DNA of 37,158 bases from positions 1 through 37,158 of IMG/VR virus record IMGVR_UViG_3300033145_001543; one strand, written 5' to 3'. Below, one piece after another: positions 1 through 7,285 of the stretch. The translations under genes and the position numbers were made by a program. Positions within the stretch are counted from its first letter, which is position 1; the number at the start of each line of letters is the position of its first letter. A model generated the notes under the pieces. It had not been told where the DNA came from. It made no database searches and saw nothing but the letters and a program-made list of their open reading frames with translations. Source of the DNA: a virus.

Positions 1-36
1 GTCCCAGAAGCGGGCGCTGTATGTTTCCCATAGCCC

Positions 37-351
37 CTACCCTCTGCGCTCTCGCGCCTTCTTGCGTTCGTGACAGCTCCAACACAAGCTCTGAAGATTC
101 TCCGAGTCATGGAGCGCGCCGCCTTCGCTCAGCGGCGTTATGTGATCCACGACAGCAACCGGGACAATGATGTCACGCAACAGACACTCCTCGCAGAGCG
201 GGTTATCCAGCGCGTAATCTTTCCGCGTCTTGTCCCACGCTGGGCCATATCCTCGCTCCCTCGCCGAGCCACGATTCCGATCGTATGCCCTGTGCTTCTG
301 GGCAGAACTCACAGCCGCTGTCGGCTTATGCGTCTTCGGTGTCCACGGCAT
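37..351 (-). CDS. HNH endonuclease
   Basis: A 104-residue HNH nuclease. Zinc-binding CxxC pairs are at C53/C56 and C90/C93, the DH of the active site is D69-H70, and the N and final H are N85 and H94. Length and motif order fit small phage HNH proteins, which in HK97-type phages sit next to the terminase genes and assist packaging or end formation. If the window is circular, the next gene downstream is the small terminase at 37115, about 80 bases away. A GGGAG lies just upstream of the ATG. The family call is firm; the packaging role is inferred from family and position. Confidence 0.93.
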   Translation of the reverse strand: MPWTPKTHKPTAAVSSAQKHRAYDRNRGSARERGYGPAWDKTRKDYALDNPLCEECLLRDIIVPVAVVDHITPLSEGGALHDSENLQSLCWSCHERKKARERRG

Positions 352-394
352 TATCTAACACTCCCTATTCAGAATACGGTTTCGCAACATCCTG

Positions 395-613
395 TCAACT
401 CGTTCCAGCAGGTAGTCGAACAAAATCGTCCAGAATCTGGATATGTCCACAGCTCTTGCATTTCACCGAAAGGCGCTGCCGGATCTCCGACAGAAAGGTC
501 AAACCACAAGACGAACACTTCCGACGTCGACGTGGTTTCTGCGTCCGAACGATAGGCACCTTGTCGCAACCACAACGAGGACAAAGCACCGGTATCTCTG
601 TCACAATCAGCAT
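395..613 (-). CDS. double zinc-ribbon protein, Com-like
   Basis: 72 residues with three cysteine pairs (C11/C14 plus C16, C33/C36, C52/C55) and a basic stretch RRRRK between the first two. The last part, KCKSCGHIQ, resembles small phage Com-type zinc proteins that bind nucleic acid, but the match is short. The start ATG overlaps the stop of the upstream winged-helix gene as TGATG, so translation is probably coupled. It lies 43 bases before the HNH gene. Function is not known from sequence. Confidence 0.7.
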   Translation of the reverse strand: MLIVTEIPVLCPRCGCDKVPIVRTQKPRRRRKCSSCGLTFLSEIRQRLSVKCKSCGHIQILDDFVRLPAGTS

Positions 614-1227
614 CAGTCAAACATCCCCTCTGTCTGTTTTTTCCTCAAGGCTGCCTTTTGTCGTTCAGCTTCAGCTCGGGTATCGGGGATATCCTTTGCA
701 GTCCTGTTGAAGATCCCGGCAGCAAGGCCTTTGAGGTTTTCGACGATTCCCACCCGTACTTCAAGAATTCCTTCTTGAATTCCTTCGGGCGTCACAGGGA
801 CCGCCCTTTCTTGTCGCGTATGACGCCCTTTCTTGTCGCACATGACGCCCTTTTCATCCGTTAAGGGCGGTCCCTGTGACGCTGTTTCCTCTTCGTTAAG
901 GGCGGTCCCTGCGACGCTGTTTAGTGATAACCATGTCTGGGCGAACATGCGATAGACCACCGAGTGAGTGCGGCCACCCTTGTTACCTGTTCGTCGCACC
1001 ATTAAGCCTGCAGCGCACAGTCGACGTTGCGATCGCTGCACCGTCCGACGGTTGAGACCGGCCTTTTCCCCGACAGTCTTCACCGATGGCCACGAATCAC
1101 CCTGTTTGTTGGCGTGACGGCTCATTACTACTAACACCTTCACGTCGTTGCCTTGGAGGGCAGACAATTGATGATCGGCAACAAAATCAGGTATCCAGAA
1201 CCGCTTAAGACGTTTTTGTTCTGACAT
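613..1227 (-). CDS. winged-helix protein, probable replication initiator
   Basis: 204 residues. Residues about 45-80 form a helix-turn-helix of the type found in phage replication and plasmid Rep proteins (WPSVKTVGEKAGLNRRTVQR). Residues about 102-146 form a charged linker whose DNA carries iteron-like repeats, as lambda O carries its origin. The C-terminal part is charged and helical. The RBS TAGGAG lies 8 bases before the ATG, 9 bases after the preceding gene. No helicase loader or polymerase was recognised, so this phage probably relies on host replication enzymes. HTH is seen; initiator role is inferred from the embedded repeats and position. Confidence 0.6.
   Translation of the reverse strand: MSEQKRLKRFWIPDFVADHQLSALQGNDVKVLVVMSRHANKQGDSWPSVKTVGEKAGLNRRTVQRSQRRLCAAGLMVRRTGNKGGRTHSVVYRMFAQTWLSLNSVAGTALNEEETASQGPPLTDEKGVMCDKKGRHTRQERAVPVTPEGIQEGILEVRVGIVENLKGLAAGIFNRTAKDIPDTRAEAERQKAALRKKQTEGMFD
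791..922. repeat. iteron-like repeats, candidate replication origin
   Basis: Inside the winged-helix gene. Three direct copies of CGCCCTTT start at 802, 824 and 846 (exact 22-bp period), the first two continuing identically as CTTGTCGC. They are followed by two 27-base direct repeats at 861-887 and 896-922 that differ at one base (35-bp period). An 18-bp perfect inverted repeat links 791-808 with 863-880. Periods of 22 and 35 are not codon multiples, which argues for selection on DNA. The arrangement resembles the iterons of lambda ori within gene O. Confidence 0.6.
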
Positions 1228-1236
1228 TTCTGGCTC

Positions 1237-1440
1237 CTACCGGCCGGGTGATATCGTAGTGCAGAGCAGGATCCCGAACATCACACCCGCCCAGAACGAC
1301 AACGCACAGTAAAGAAATATCCGCCAACAAATAGGCAACTCGTCAAAAGTCCTCTTGCCCGAATGCTCTATTCCAATTTCCCGCTTGATCCTTTCGGCGA
1401 TTTCATCCCAGTTATCCGGATACTCGCCGCAGTTCTGCAT
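1237..1440 (-). CDS. small membrane protein
   Basis: 67 residues starting at the ATG at 1440 (an in-frame TTG one codon earlier is less likely). The N-terminal half is charged; residues about 38-60 form one membrane span (FLYCALSFWAGVMFGILLC). The start overlaps the stop of the mini-gene upstream as TGATG, and GGAGAGAGGA lies just before it. It sits between the integrase and replication genes, in the part of the early operon separated from the early promoter by attP. Function unknown; a holin role is possible but unsupported. Confidence 0.55.
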   Translation of the reverse strand: MQNCGEYPDNWDEIAERIKREIGIEHSGKRTFDELPICWRIFLYCALSFWAGVMFGILLCTTISPGR

Positions 1441-1559
1441 CAACTATCCTCTCTCCGCAACGCATTGCGGCTTATCACTTCGCGCTGTCCGTTCTCAAAT
1501 TCGACCACACAGCTATTCATCCGACCCCTCGCCAACACCCGGCAACGCCTTCCCTTCAA
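1440..1559 (-). CDS. mini-gene, about 39-54 residues, unknown
   Basis: An open frame ending TGA at 1440-1442, overlapping the next ATG as TGATG. With a TTG start at 1557-1559 (AAAAGGG five bases upstream) it encodes 39 residues including VVEFENGQREVISRNALRR, which reads like a compact beta-strand protein. The same frame stays open upstream to about 1604 and continues to look coding (WYIYRWGNNEKRATLKG), with AAAAGGAG near 1605-1612, but no ATG, GTG or TTG lies at the right distance; only an ATC at 1593-1595 does. The true start is therefore unsettled. An internal ATG at 1518-1520 would give 26 residues. Confidence 0.5.
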   Translation of the reverse strand: MKGRRCRVLARGRMNSCVVEFENGQREVISRNALRREDS

Positions 1560-1609
1560 TGTTGCCCTTTTCTCATTGTTTCCCCATCGATAGATGTACC
1601 AAACTCCTT

Positions 1610-1888
1610 TTAGAATTCCGTCACCGTTATCATCCTTCGCCTCGCAAAGAGACAGGGAAACTCCACGCCTTCTTCTTGCATTCTCTGCAGATGTTCTCGA
1701 AACGTACGCGATTGGCCGTCTTCATCGTGGTAGCGCAGCGTGTCCATTTGTTCTTCGGTCAATTCGCCTTCGAACCCGTCGACCACTTCATCTCGTGGCA
1801 GTCCGGTGTCTTTCATTTCTGCAGCGATCGCCTCTTCCAGGGTTTCCGCCGCGTACCATTCGTAATCATTCAACGAAAAGACCTTCAT
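1610..1888 (-). CDS. small acidic phage protein, unknown
   Basis: 92 residues from the ATG at 1888, which overlaps the integrase stop as TGATG. The N-terminus MKVFSLNDYEWYAAETLEEA and the acidic middle (DEVVDGFEGELTEEQMD) give it a compact, soluble look. Similar short proteins beginning MKVF.LND.DWYAA are familiar from phage and prophage early regions, with no assigned role. It is the first gene downstream of attP on this strand, so after integration it would become the first phage gene behind the host tRNA. Confidence 0.65.
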   Translation of the reverse strand: MKVFSLNDYEWYAAETLEEAIAAEMKDTGLPRDEVVDGFEGELTEEQMDTLRYHDEDGQSRTFREHLQRMQEEGVEFPCLFARRRMITVTEF

Positions 1889-3612
1889 CACCCGTCCTTT
1901 CTGCTGTCGATCACAAAGGACTTGATAGCGGCCCACATCTCGGCAGCCATCTTGTAGATAGGCCCCTCGAATGAGCTGCAATCCTCGAATAGCGAATCGA
2001 GATGTTGGAACCGATCGTATAGATCAAGAATGCTCTGGGCGGTCCCTGGGCGGGGCGAACCGACACCGGCTGCACCCTCTTGCACACCAGTGCACTCGGG
2101 CGGTTGTTCTGAAATGGGCGTATCGCCTGCAAATTCGCGGGCAGAACGCGGATTCGGGTCAGAATCGTGCGATTCAGCGGTGGTAGTCCCAACGGGATTT
2201 GAACCCGTGTCGCCGGCTTGAAAAGCATTGCGTTCGACGCGGGTAAGCGCCTGGCCTGTCTCGCCCTTAGAGCTTCGGCCCTGTGTCTCTGGGCGGCTAT
2301 TAGGCGGGATTCGCTGCGTCGAACTGCACTTCTCTGCACGCCCTTGCACACTCGGCGCAGAATTTTCAGAAACGCATGTCGCTGGCCCATCGGTGCCGGT
2401 GGCGACGTTTTCGGCCGATTTTTCCTCGCTTTCCGCTTCATCTTCCGGCGAGATACTATCGAGATCATCCAGGGCGGCAGCCATCCGGCCCACGTCGCGA
2501 TGGACATAGAGCCCGAGCGACACAGTCGGCGTCGAGTGCCTCAAGAGGCCCTGGAGGACCTTAGGATCCGCGCCAGCATCGTTAAGCCGCTGGCCGAACG
2601 TATGGCGCAGCGAATGCAGGTCGACGGTCCTGCCGGCAGCGTCGCGCTTCGCGATCCCAGCGGCCTCGATGTCTCGATCGAATGTCCGCAGAATCGATGT
2701 CGGGACCTTGACCACGCGATCGCCGGGACCTGCCTGCGTTACCTTCTTCCACTCCTTGAGCGATTCGCGGATCTCGGCGCCCATGGGAAGCGTCGCGTTC
2801 CTGGCGTTCTTCGTCCAACTCTCCCGGCAGTAGATCCGGCGATCGTTGAGATCCACATCGGACCACGTAAGCGCCCGGAGCTCGTCGAGCCGCAGACCCG
2901 TCGCGAGCAGCATGCGATATATGAGGCAATTGCGAGACCCCATCTCGCGGGCCTTGACGTGGTCCTCGTGAGAGCGTTTCTCGCTGCCGGGGATCCGTGC
3001 GAGTCGTTGCACGGGTCCGCTGAGAGCCGCCTGCAGCAATCGCCGGCACTCGTCCGTCGAGAGCGGCCGCCGCTTGCGGACCTTGTGCCGCTCGCTGCGT
3101 GCCCGGACGGCGTCGAGCGGGTTGTACGGTATCAGCCTCCGCCGCACCGCCCACGTGAGCGCGCCCTTGACCGCCTGCAGGTATGTGTTGACCGTCCTGG
3201 CCGAGAGTCCTTGATCCTCGAGCTCGTCGAGCACCGCTTCGACAGCTTCCGGCCGGACATCGTCAACGAATAGCAGCCCAGCACGATCGACGATCAGCCC
3301 GATGCGATGTCTCACCCCCTTGACGTGGTCAGCGGTAACGTGACGCTCTCTCTCACGCAGATAATCCGCCAACAGTTTATCCAGACGGATCTCGCGCGCA
3401 CTGACACCCGGCAACCCTGCCTTCTCGCCGGCGACTGCCACTTCCATTTTCATGAGTGCCTGGCGGGCTTGATCTTTGTTCGGCCCGATCTTCCGACGCC
3501 TGGTCCTGCCCCTGGCATCGGTGTACTCGATGTACCAGGCCCGGGTGAGCTGCTCGACGGGCTGCCCATCCGGTCCTTTGACCTTATACTTCCGCTTGAA
3601 GACTCGTCCCAT
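1888..3612 (-). CDS. int: tyrosine-family site-specific integrase with attP-containing C-terminal extension
   Basis: 574 residues. An arm-binding beta domain occupies about 1-60, a SAM-like core-binding domain about 75-170, and the catalytic domain about 180-385. Catalytic residues are R241 (ATGLRLDEL), H333-x-x-R336 (HSLRHTF), H359 and nucleophile Y369 (LGLYVH). Known integrases usually end near here. This one continues for about 190 residues: a low-complexity stretch (390-520) encoding the attP DNA, then a helical end (525-574). The start has GAGGG upstream and lies out of frame inside the excisionase ORF by 163 bases. Recombination at the tRNA core would replace residues beyond about 478 with host-encoded sequence. 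Confidence 0.95.
   Translation of the reverse strand: MGRVFKRKYKVKGPDGQPVEQLTRAWYIEYTDARGRTRRRKIGPNKDQARQALMKMEVAVAGEKAGLPGVSAREIRLDKLLADYLRERERHVTADHVKGVRHRIGLIVDRAGLLFVDDVRPEAVEAVLDELEDQGLSARTVNTYLQAVKGALTWAVRRRLIPYNPLDAVRARSERHKVRKRRPLSTDECRRLLQAALSGPVQRLARIPGSEKRSHEDHVKAREMGSRNCLIYRMLLATGLRLDELRALTWSDVDLNDRRIYCRESWTKNARNATLPMGAEIRESLKEWKKVTQAGPGDRVVKVPTSILRTFDRDIEAAGIAKRDAAGRTVDLHSLRHTFGQRLNDAGADPKVLQGLLRHSTPTVSLGLYVHRDVGRMAAALDDLDSISPEDEAESEEKSAENVATGTDGPATCVSENSAPSVQGRAEKCSSTQRIPPNSRPETQGRSSKGETGQALTRVERNAFQAGDTGSNPVGTTTAESHDSDPNPRSAREFAGDTPISEQPPECTGVQEGAAGVGSPRPGTAQSILDLYDRFQHLDSLFEDCSSFEGPIYKMAAEMWAAIKSFVIDSRKDG
2071..2095. promoter_or_regulatory. left arm-type integrase sites, three TGCAC boxes
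   Basis: TGCAC occurs at 2071, 2081 and 2091, an exact 10-bp period, so all boxes face the same side of the helix. The same triplet, with the same period and orientation, recurs on the other side of the tRNA core. This is the expected layout of arm-type integrase binding sites. Assignment is by position and symmetry only. Confidence 0.65.
2181..2226 (-). other. attP: attP core: 3' half of tRNA-Glu(UUC)
   Basis: On the minus strand this reads as anticodon loop with UUC, anticodon stem 3' strand GCCGG, variable loop, T-arm (ACGGG-TTCAAAT-CCCGT), acceptor 3' strand TGGGACT, A73 and encoded CCA. Upstream of about 2226 the sequence no longer matches a tRNA: the 5' strand of the anticodon stem is broken after GC. 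It is thus a tRNA fragment, as expected for an integrase att core that restores the host tRNA after insertion. It is translated as part of integrase residues about 463-477. Confidence 0.88.
2325..2349. promoter_or_regulatory. right arm-type integrase sites, three TGCAC boxes
   Basis: TGCAC occurs at 2325, 2335 and 2345, matching the period and orientation of the set at 2071-2095. The two sets lie about 85 and 100 bases from the tRNA core. Sequence between boxes differs (CCTCT and ACCAG on the left, TTCTC and GCCCT on the right), so this is not a simple duplication. Confidence 0.65.
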
Positions 3613-3860
3613 GATTTTCCCTCAGACCTCCTTTCCCTCTTGATCATCGCCGCCGGCGGGCACCCCCTTTGCACCCAGGCCCGGACGGCCTCCGGATCGA
3701 ACCGAACGAACCGGCCCACACGCAAGAACGGTATGCTGCCCGGGTCCTCCGGATCCACTCGGAGAGCATAATAGATCCAACGCCGTGAGACTTGCAAGAA
3801 CTCAGCAGCCTCACGAACGGTCCACAGACAATCCTTTGTCGTATTCGCCTCTTTTTCCAT
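3450..3860 (-). CDS. excisionase-like MerR/HTH_17 DNA-binding protein
   Basis: 136 residues. Residues about 11-65 form the compact winged-helix of excisionases (LWTVREAAEFLQVSRRWIYYAL, then a wing and FDPEAVRAWV). This directs excision by bending attP with integrase. The start ATG overlaps the preceding stop as TAATG. The remaining 60-odd residues are low-complexity (SSSSPGPGTSSTPMPGAGP) and out of frame with the integrase start, overlapping it by 163 bases. Typical excisionases are 65-80 residues, so either this tail is real or the frame has shifted near 3640. Function is confident, C-terminus not. Confidence 0.75.
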   Translation of the reverse strand: MEKEANTTKDCLWTVREAAEFLQVSRRWIYYALRVDPEDPGSIPFLRVGRFVRFDPEAVRAWVQRGCPPAAMIKRERRSEGKSWDESSSGSIRSKDRMGSPSSSSPGPGTSSTPMPGAGPGVGRSGRTKIKPARHS

Positions 3861-4048
3861 TACGATTCGAAGTCGAGCTCGGCCTGGTGGTCGATCTCGA
3901 TCCGTGTTGTAATATCATATTGCGCGGGTTCCGCCTTCTTGGTTTGTTTCGAATACTTCGTGACAACAAGGCGCTTCCCGCAGTTAGGGCAGGCTCCTTC
4001 GATCTTCTCCTTCAGCTTTAGAGCATCGTCATTCTTTTCATCTGCCAT
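3860..4048 (-). CDS. small protein with single CxxC
   Basis: 62 residues from the ATG at 4048 (MADEKNDDALKLKEK), with AGAGGGG upstream. An ATG at 4069, overlapping the previous stop as ATGA, is an alternative that adds seven residues. A single CPNCGKRL motif at about residue 19 suggests half of a zinc ribbon; no second pair is present in the chain, so a zinc site would need a dimer. Followed directly by the excisionase (TAATG). No function assigned. Confidence 0.55.
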   Translation of the reverse strand: MADEKNDDALKLKEKIEGACPNCGKRLVVTKYSKQTKKAEPAQYDITTRIEIDHQAELDFES

Positions 4049-4065
4049 CGTCCTGCCCCTCTTCG

Positions 4066-4449
4066 TCATTGTCCCCGGCCCTGCCTCTTTGTGATTACGT
4101 GTCCAAGCGGGTAACCGTGATAATGCTCCCACGCCCACCCATTCCATCGCCAATCAGGAGAACACAAAAGAGGATCGTACTCCTGTCCGCAGTCACATAC
4201 CCAACGTTCAAGTCGATCCGGATACATCAACCCGTCGTTGTGTTGATGTGCCGCCTCCTTCCCTGACTTACTACCATGCTCTACGGCGGCACACTCCGCT
4301 CTATGTTCCTCATCTGATACCCATTTGATAATTTGCAATGCAAACTGGCGATCATCATCCATAACCTCGTCTGCGTATCGAAGCATTGCACAACGAGACG
4401 CCTTGGCATAAAGATCAGTGCCTCTCGGCTTCAAAACAAAAAACTTCAT
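4066..4449 (-). CDS. unknown early protein with Cys/Trp-rich end
   Basis: 127 residues from the ATG at 4449, with AGGGG six bases upstream; an ATG at 4467 overlapping the ParB-like stop (ATGA) would add six. The N-terminal half looks globular ([19 protein letters not shown], then [26 protein letters not shown]). The C-terminal part has [14 protein letters not shown] and [18 protein letters not shown], a cysteine- and aromatic-rich segment that could bind a metal. I do not recognise a family. It is tightly packed between the ParB-like gene and the small CxxC gene. Confidence 0.6.
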   Translation of the reverse strand: MKFFVLKPRGTDLYAKASRCAMLRYADEVMDDDRQFALQIIKWVSDEEHRAECAAVEHGSKSGKEAAHQHNDGLMYPDRLERWVCDCGQEYDPLLCSPDWRWNGWAWEHYHGYPLGHVITKRQGRGQ

Positions 4450-4463
4450 CACCAACCCCTGCT

Positions 4464-6104
4464 TCATTTCGTCACCTTGGCCGGCTTCGGTTTTGGAATC
4501 TTGATTGTCTTTGGAGTTCCATCGGCCTTGAGGTTCGCCCAGGTTTTCGGTTCGAGGAATCCCTTGCGATCGCAAACATCCTTGTACATGTCGTCGACCG
4601 GGAGCCCGAGCAGCTTACCGATCGCGCGCGCCTCTGGGACATGGCCGCTCGATGGAATGCTGCCAACGTTGCAATAGGCATGTAGCCGGTCATCAATAAC
4701 GCCACAGACTTGCGCCCAGAGATCCTTAACGCCTGACCCGTCATGCAGAACCTTCTTGATCCGCTGCCAAGCAGACGGACCCCGATCAAAGTTCCTTCTA
4801 TTATTCGTTCCGAGAACCGCAGCAATCGCACACACCAGAGACAACGAATCCTTTGCCTTGAGAGTCTTCAGCACGAACATCGACGGCTCGCTTTTGGAAA
4901 CCATCTTACGAAGCTCCACGAGGACCTGCGCCCAGCGTCTTCCCTCGAGCGCCCGCCGGCGATCCTTGAGCGGCGTGGGACCCGCTTTGACCTTCGACCG
5001 ACCGCTCCCGTTGCCACCGGTTCCGTGAGGCAGAACATATGTAAGCGAACCCGCTCGCGCACCGCTGACGACCATGGCCGGCAGCGCGCCCTTGTCGTTC
5101 TTCTTCGCCGGCTTTACATCGTGCCATTCCTTCTTGCTGCACGTTTTCAACTTGAGCCCCAGGGCCTTACGCAGACGCTCCTTCTCGTAGAAATCCACCA
5201 CTCCATCAACGATAGGCAGCAAGTTCGGATGCTCCTTCTTGAGCTCCGCCTGCATGCGCTGCACAAAAGCGACCTCCTTCTTCTTCCAGCACGTCCTATC
5301 CAGGCAACGCGCGGGCCCTGCCTTCTTGCCGGCATCTTCCCAAAGCCCTTGTTGCTTGTCGGTGTCGCTGCGCTTCTGACACTCCGAGCACGCACCCGCC
5401 GCCGGCACCAACGCAGCGTCGGCAGAATCCCATCGACAGCCATCGAGCGATCGAGTGTGCCCCTTGATCGCCGCCGCCAACGCCTTCACACTTATCAGCT
5501 TGCCGTGATAGGTCCTTAGTTGACAATCTCTGTCTTGACGGATAGCGTCCTGCGTCGCCTCTGGCAATCGTGCTACAAGCTCGAGATGCGCCACCGTGGC
5601 CTGAGACTCCGGAGAGGCAGGATTCTCCACCGCTTTGCGCCAAGCGGGTGAAAGCTTCTCCAGACGCATGCGCATATGGACAGCCTGTTCGGTCCACCCG
5701 AGCTTCGATGCTACCGCCGGCACGTCGCCATCGTATCGCTCCAGGAGAATCCTTACGGCCTTGGCTTGCTCGAGCGGCTTGAGATCCTCGCGCCCGAAAT
5801 TCTCAATAAAGGTGATATCGAAAGCTTCTTTGTCCGACATCTTCATGTCGACCACTGCCGGAATCCATTCGCGCTCCGCTGCTTTGGCCGCAGCATAGCG
5901 CCTCGCACCGGTACGCAGGTCCCATTTACCTTTTTGTTTCGGATGTGGCCGGGCACTCACCGGCACACATACGCCTGCTCCCTTCACCGACTCCAGTAGT
6001 TCCAGAAATGCCGCAGCGCTTGTGTCCAACGTCCGCGGGTTGTCCGGTGTCGGAATCGTGTCCGCCACCAGAATGTCCATCAACAACTTACCGTTCTTTC
6101 CCAT
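4464..6104 (-). CDS. ParB/Spo0J-like protein with cysteine-rich extension
   Basis: 546 residues. The ParB N-domain occupies about 1-110, with the GARR box at 66-69 (family consensus GERR) and ENFGRED at 101-107. A helix-turn-helix follows at about 126-150 ([22 protein letters not shown]). These are the CTP-binding and DNA-binding parts of ParB. The remaining 350 residues include a cysteine cluster near 235-275 ([12 protein letters not shown]) and a basic region. No ParA gene is present in the window. In phages such proteins may act in replication or transcription rather than partition; which applies here cannot be told. Confidence 0.85.
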   Translation of the reverse strand: MGKNGKLLMDILVADTIPTPDNPRTLDTSAAAFLELLESVKGAGVCVPVSARPHPKQKGKWDLRTGARRYAAAKAAEREWIPAVVDMKMSDKEAFDITFIENFGREDLKPLEQAKAVRILLERYDGDVPAVASKLGWTEQAVHMRMRLEKLSPAWRKAVENPASPESQATVAHLELVARLPEATQDAIRQDRDCQLRTYHGKLISVKALAAAIKGHTRSLDGCRWDSADAALVPAAGACSECQKRSDTDKQQGLWEDAGKKAGPARCLDRTCWKKKEVAFVQRMQAELKKEHPNLLPIVDGVVDFYEKERLRKALGLKLKTCSKKEWHDVKPAKKNDKGALPAMVVSGARAGSLTYVLPHGTGGNGSGRSKVKAGPTPLKDRRRALEGRRWAQVLVELRKMVSKSEPSMFVLKTLKAKDSLSLVCAIAAVLGTNNRRNFDRGPSAWQRIKKVLHDGSGVKDLWAQVCGVIDDRLHAYCNVGSIPSSGHVPEARAIGKLLGLPVDDMYKDVCDRKGFLEPKTWANLKADGTPKTIKIPKPKPAKVTK

Positions 6105-6119
6105 AAGCCCTCCCCTGTA

Positions 6120-6314
6120 TCAGTCCTTGAAACCATAGTGCTGTAGAATAAAGTTCCGGTATGCGTTCACCACTTCCTTGCGCGTCTCGAATTCCATGTT
6201 ATCGGGGAAATACATCATGCACTTCTTGTTCTTGCAAGACAGTTCCCAGAAATTGAAGTCCGTCTTATGAGCAACCAAAGTGTTCTTCTGACAGTCTGTG
6301 CAACGCAACACCAT
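6120..6314 (-). CDS. small zinc-ribbon protein, Lar-like
   Basis: 64 residues. Zinc ligands C5/C8 and C27/C32, followed by FETRKEVVNAYRNFI, an ending that resembles the eAi.aWN tail of Lar-type restriction-alleviation proteins. AAAGGGGGG lies directly before the ATG. Anti-restriction function is only a family-level guess from the cysteine spacing and length; it may simply bind nucleic acid. Ends 15 bases before the ParB-like gene. Confidence 0.6.
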   Translation of the reverse strand: MVLRCTDCQKNTLVAHKTDFNFWELSCKNKKCMMYFPDNMEFETRKEVVNAYRNFILQHYGFKD

Positions 6315-6397
6315 TCCCCCCTTTCATCTCTCCCTCCAAACCCGATTGAATTCATCAAGGCGCTAATCCAGGGCGGGCGGTTCGTGTCGGCTTCCAT
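6215..6397 (-). CDS. doubtful small ORF overlapping the Lar-like gene
   Basis: 60 residues from an ATG at 6397 with GGGTAGAG just upstream, two bases after the previous stop. The first 28 residues (MEADTNRPPWISALMNSIGF...) cover a stretch otherwise without a gene. The last 33 run out of frame through the Lar-like gene by 100 bases. Either this is a genuine overlapping gene or only its beginning was once coding. Low confidence. Confidence 0.25.
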   Translation of the reverse strand: MEADTNRPPWISALMNSIGFGGRDERGEWCCVAQTVRRTLWLLIRRTSISGNCLARTRSA

Positions 6398-6399
6398 CT

Positions 6400-6696
6400 C
6401 TACCCGCCCGGCCGGTCCGACTTCCGGCCGCACAATCGGCGCCCCGGATTAGCGTCTTGATCGACTATCGGGCATCCTTCCCTCCCCTCCCCAGGCCTAC
6501 GTTGACGTTCCTTGCGGTCGCCCTCCCGCGGGCGCGTAGACCCAAGGATGGGAACATGTCCTTTCAACTTTTCGATTTCCTTCTCTCTCAACCTGAGCAA
6601 CGTCCTCAAGCCTGCCCTCTCACCGTACACGTCTCGGTAGATCCGCTGATAGTGTTTGACCTGCTCCACCAGCCTGTCACAGGTCTCACAGCTCAT
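6400..6696 (-). CDS. coiled-coil early protein
   Basis: 98 residues from the ATG at 6696, which overlaps the previous stop as ATGA. It begins MSCETCDRLVEQVKHYQRIY with a CxxC, followed by a helix of heptad character to about residue 45 (RTLLRLREKEIEKLKG). The rest is basic and low-complexity (RPREGDRKERQRRPGEG). Such small CxxC coiled-coil proteins are common in phage early operons and have no assigned role. A longer frame from 6798 is rejected as it overlaps the neighbour. Confidence 0.5.
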   Translation of the reverse strand: MSCETCDRLVEQVKHYQRIYRDVYGERAGLRTLLRLREKEIEKLKGHVPILGSTRPREGDRKERQRRPGEGREGCPIVDQDANPGRRLCGRKSDRPGG

Positions 6697-6908
6697 GCCT
6701 TTCGTCCCATCCTGAACCGATCGACCTCCGGACACGTCGCGTGGTGCGGCATGTACGTGTCGACCAACTGCCACGCCCCGGGCCTCATCTGGACCCAACG
6801 CTTCTCCGGGATCGCATCAAGCGGCGCACGCTTCCCGGCCGGCGTAACTATCCAGATAATAATCGCATGGCATCCAGCACACTTGCGGATCGAATCCTTC
6901 AAAACCAT
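6693..6908 (-). CDS. small zinc-finger protein
   Basis: 71 residues with CAGCHAIIIWIVTPAGKRAPLD near the start and HHATCPEVDRF near the end. The CxxC at 10/13 and the later H and C can form one zinc site. The pattern C..C...I.W..T..GKR.PLD....H...CP is familiar in short phage proteins found close to RusA, with unknown function. Start has GAAAGGCG upstream and overlaps the previous gene by ten bases; the stop overlaps the next ATG as ATGA. Confidence 0.65.
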   Translation of the reverse strand: MVLKDSIRKCAGCHAIIIWIVTPAGKRAPLDAIPEKRWVQMRPGAWQLVDTYMPHHATCPEVDRFRMGRKA

Positions 6909-7285
6909 CGCCTTTCAGTCATATTCACCCAGGAAATCATCTCACTGGCGTCCGTAACGTCGCGGTTCAGCCCTTGGATTCTCCGGAGCAGGCTTTGCTT
7001 GTACGTCACGACGTCCTCGACGCTTGTCGCAATGTAGAATCCCTTGGAGCACGACACGATGGGGATCCGCATCTGCATCGCCAGCTTCTTGACGGCAGCA
7101 CGCAGCCTCTCGTTCGTTGCCGTCGGCGTGTATCCCAGGCATCTCATAATCTGCGTGGAGGTCCTCACTCGATCCCGGCCGATCATGTATGGGAGCATGC
7201 GCTCGAGGCCCTTCAGGAGCCGGGACATGCTGATTCTTTCCCTGGCGCTATCGGGAACACTTGAGTGCAGCTGCTCCATTGTCAT
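6899..7285 (-). CDS. unknown helical early protein, possible winged helix
   Basis: 128 residues from the ATG at 7285 that overlaps the RusA stop as ATGA. The central part (TSTQIMRCLGYTPTATNERLRAAVKKLAMQMRIPIVSCSKGFYIATS) reads like a winged helix: helix-turn-helix, then two strands forming a wing. The C-terminal part is a helix with YKQSLLRRIQGLNRDV. DNA binding is inferred, not shown by a specific family motif. It could regulate the operon or act with RusA. Confidence 0.55.
   Translation of the reverse strand: MTMEQLHSSVPDSARERISMSRLLKGLERMLPYMIGRDRVRTSTQIMRCLGYTPTATNERLRAAVKKLAMQMRIPIVSCSKGFYIATSVEDVVTYKQSLLRRIQGLNRDVTDASEMISWVNMTERRWF

Noticed and set aside
2030-2221. plus-strand peptide ending VPTGFEPVSPA
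   Set aside because: This is the well-known antisense translation of a tRNA 3' half, which is why it helped to spot the att core; not a gene.
2150-2260. complete tRNA-Glu gene
   Set aside because: The 5' half is missing; the anticodon stem breaks after two pairs. Only an att fragment.
2218-3273. 351-residue ORF on the plus strand
   Set aside because: Fully antisense to the integrase catalytic region; Arg/Pro/Leu-rich composition typical of an antisense frame, no RBS.
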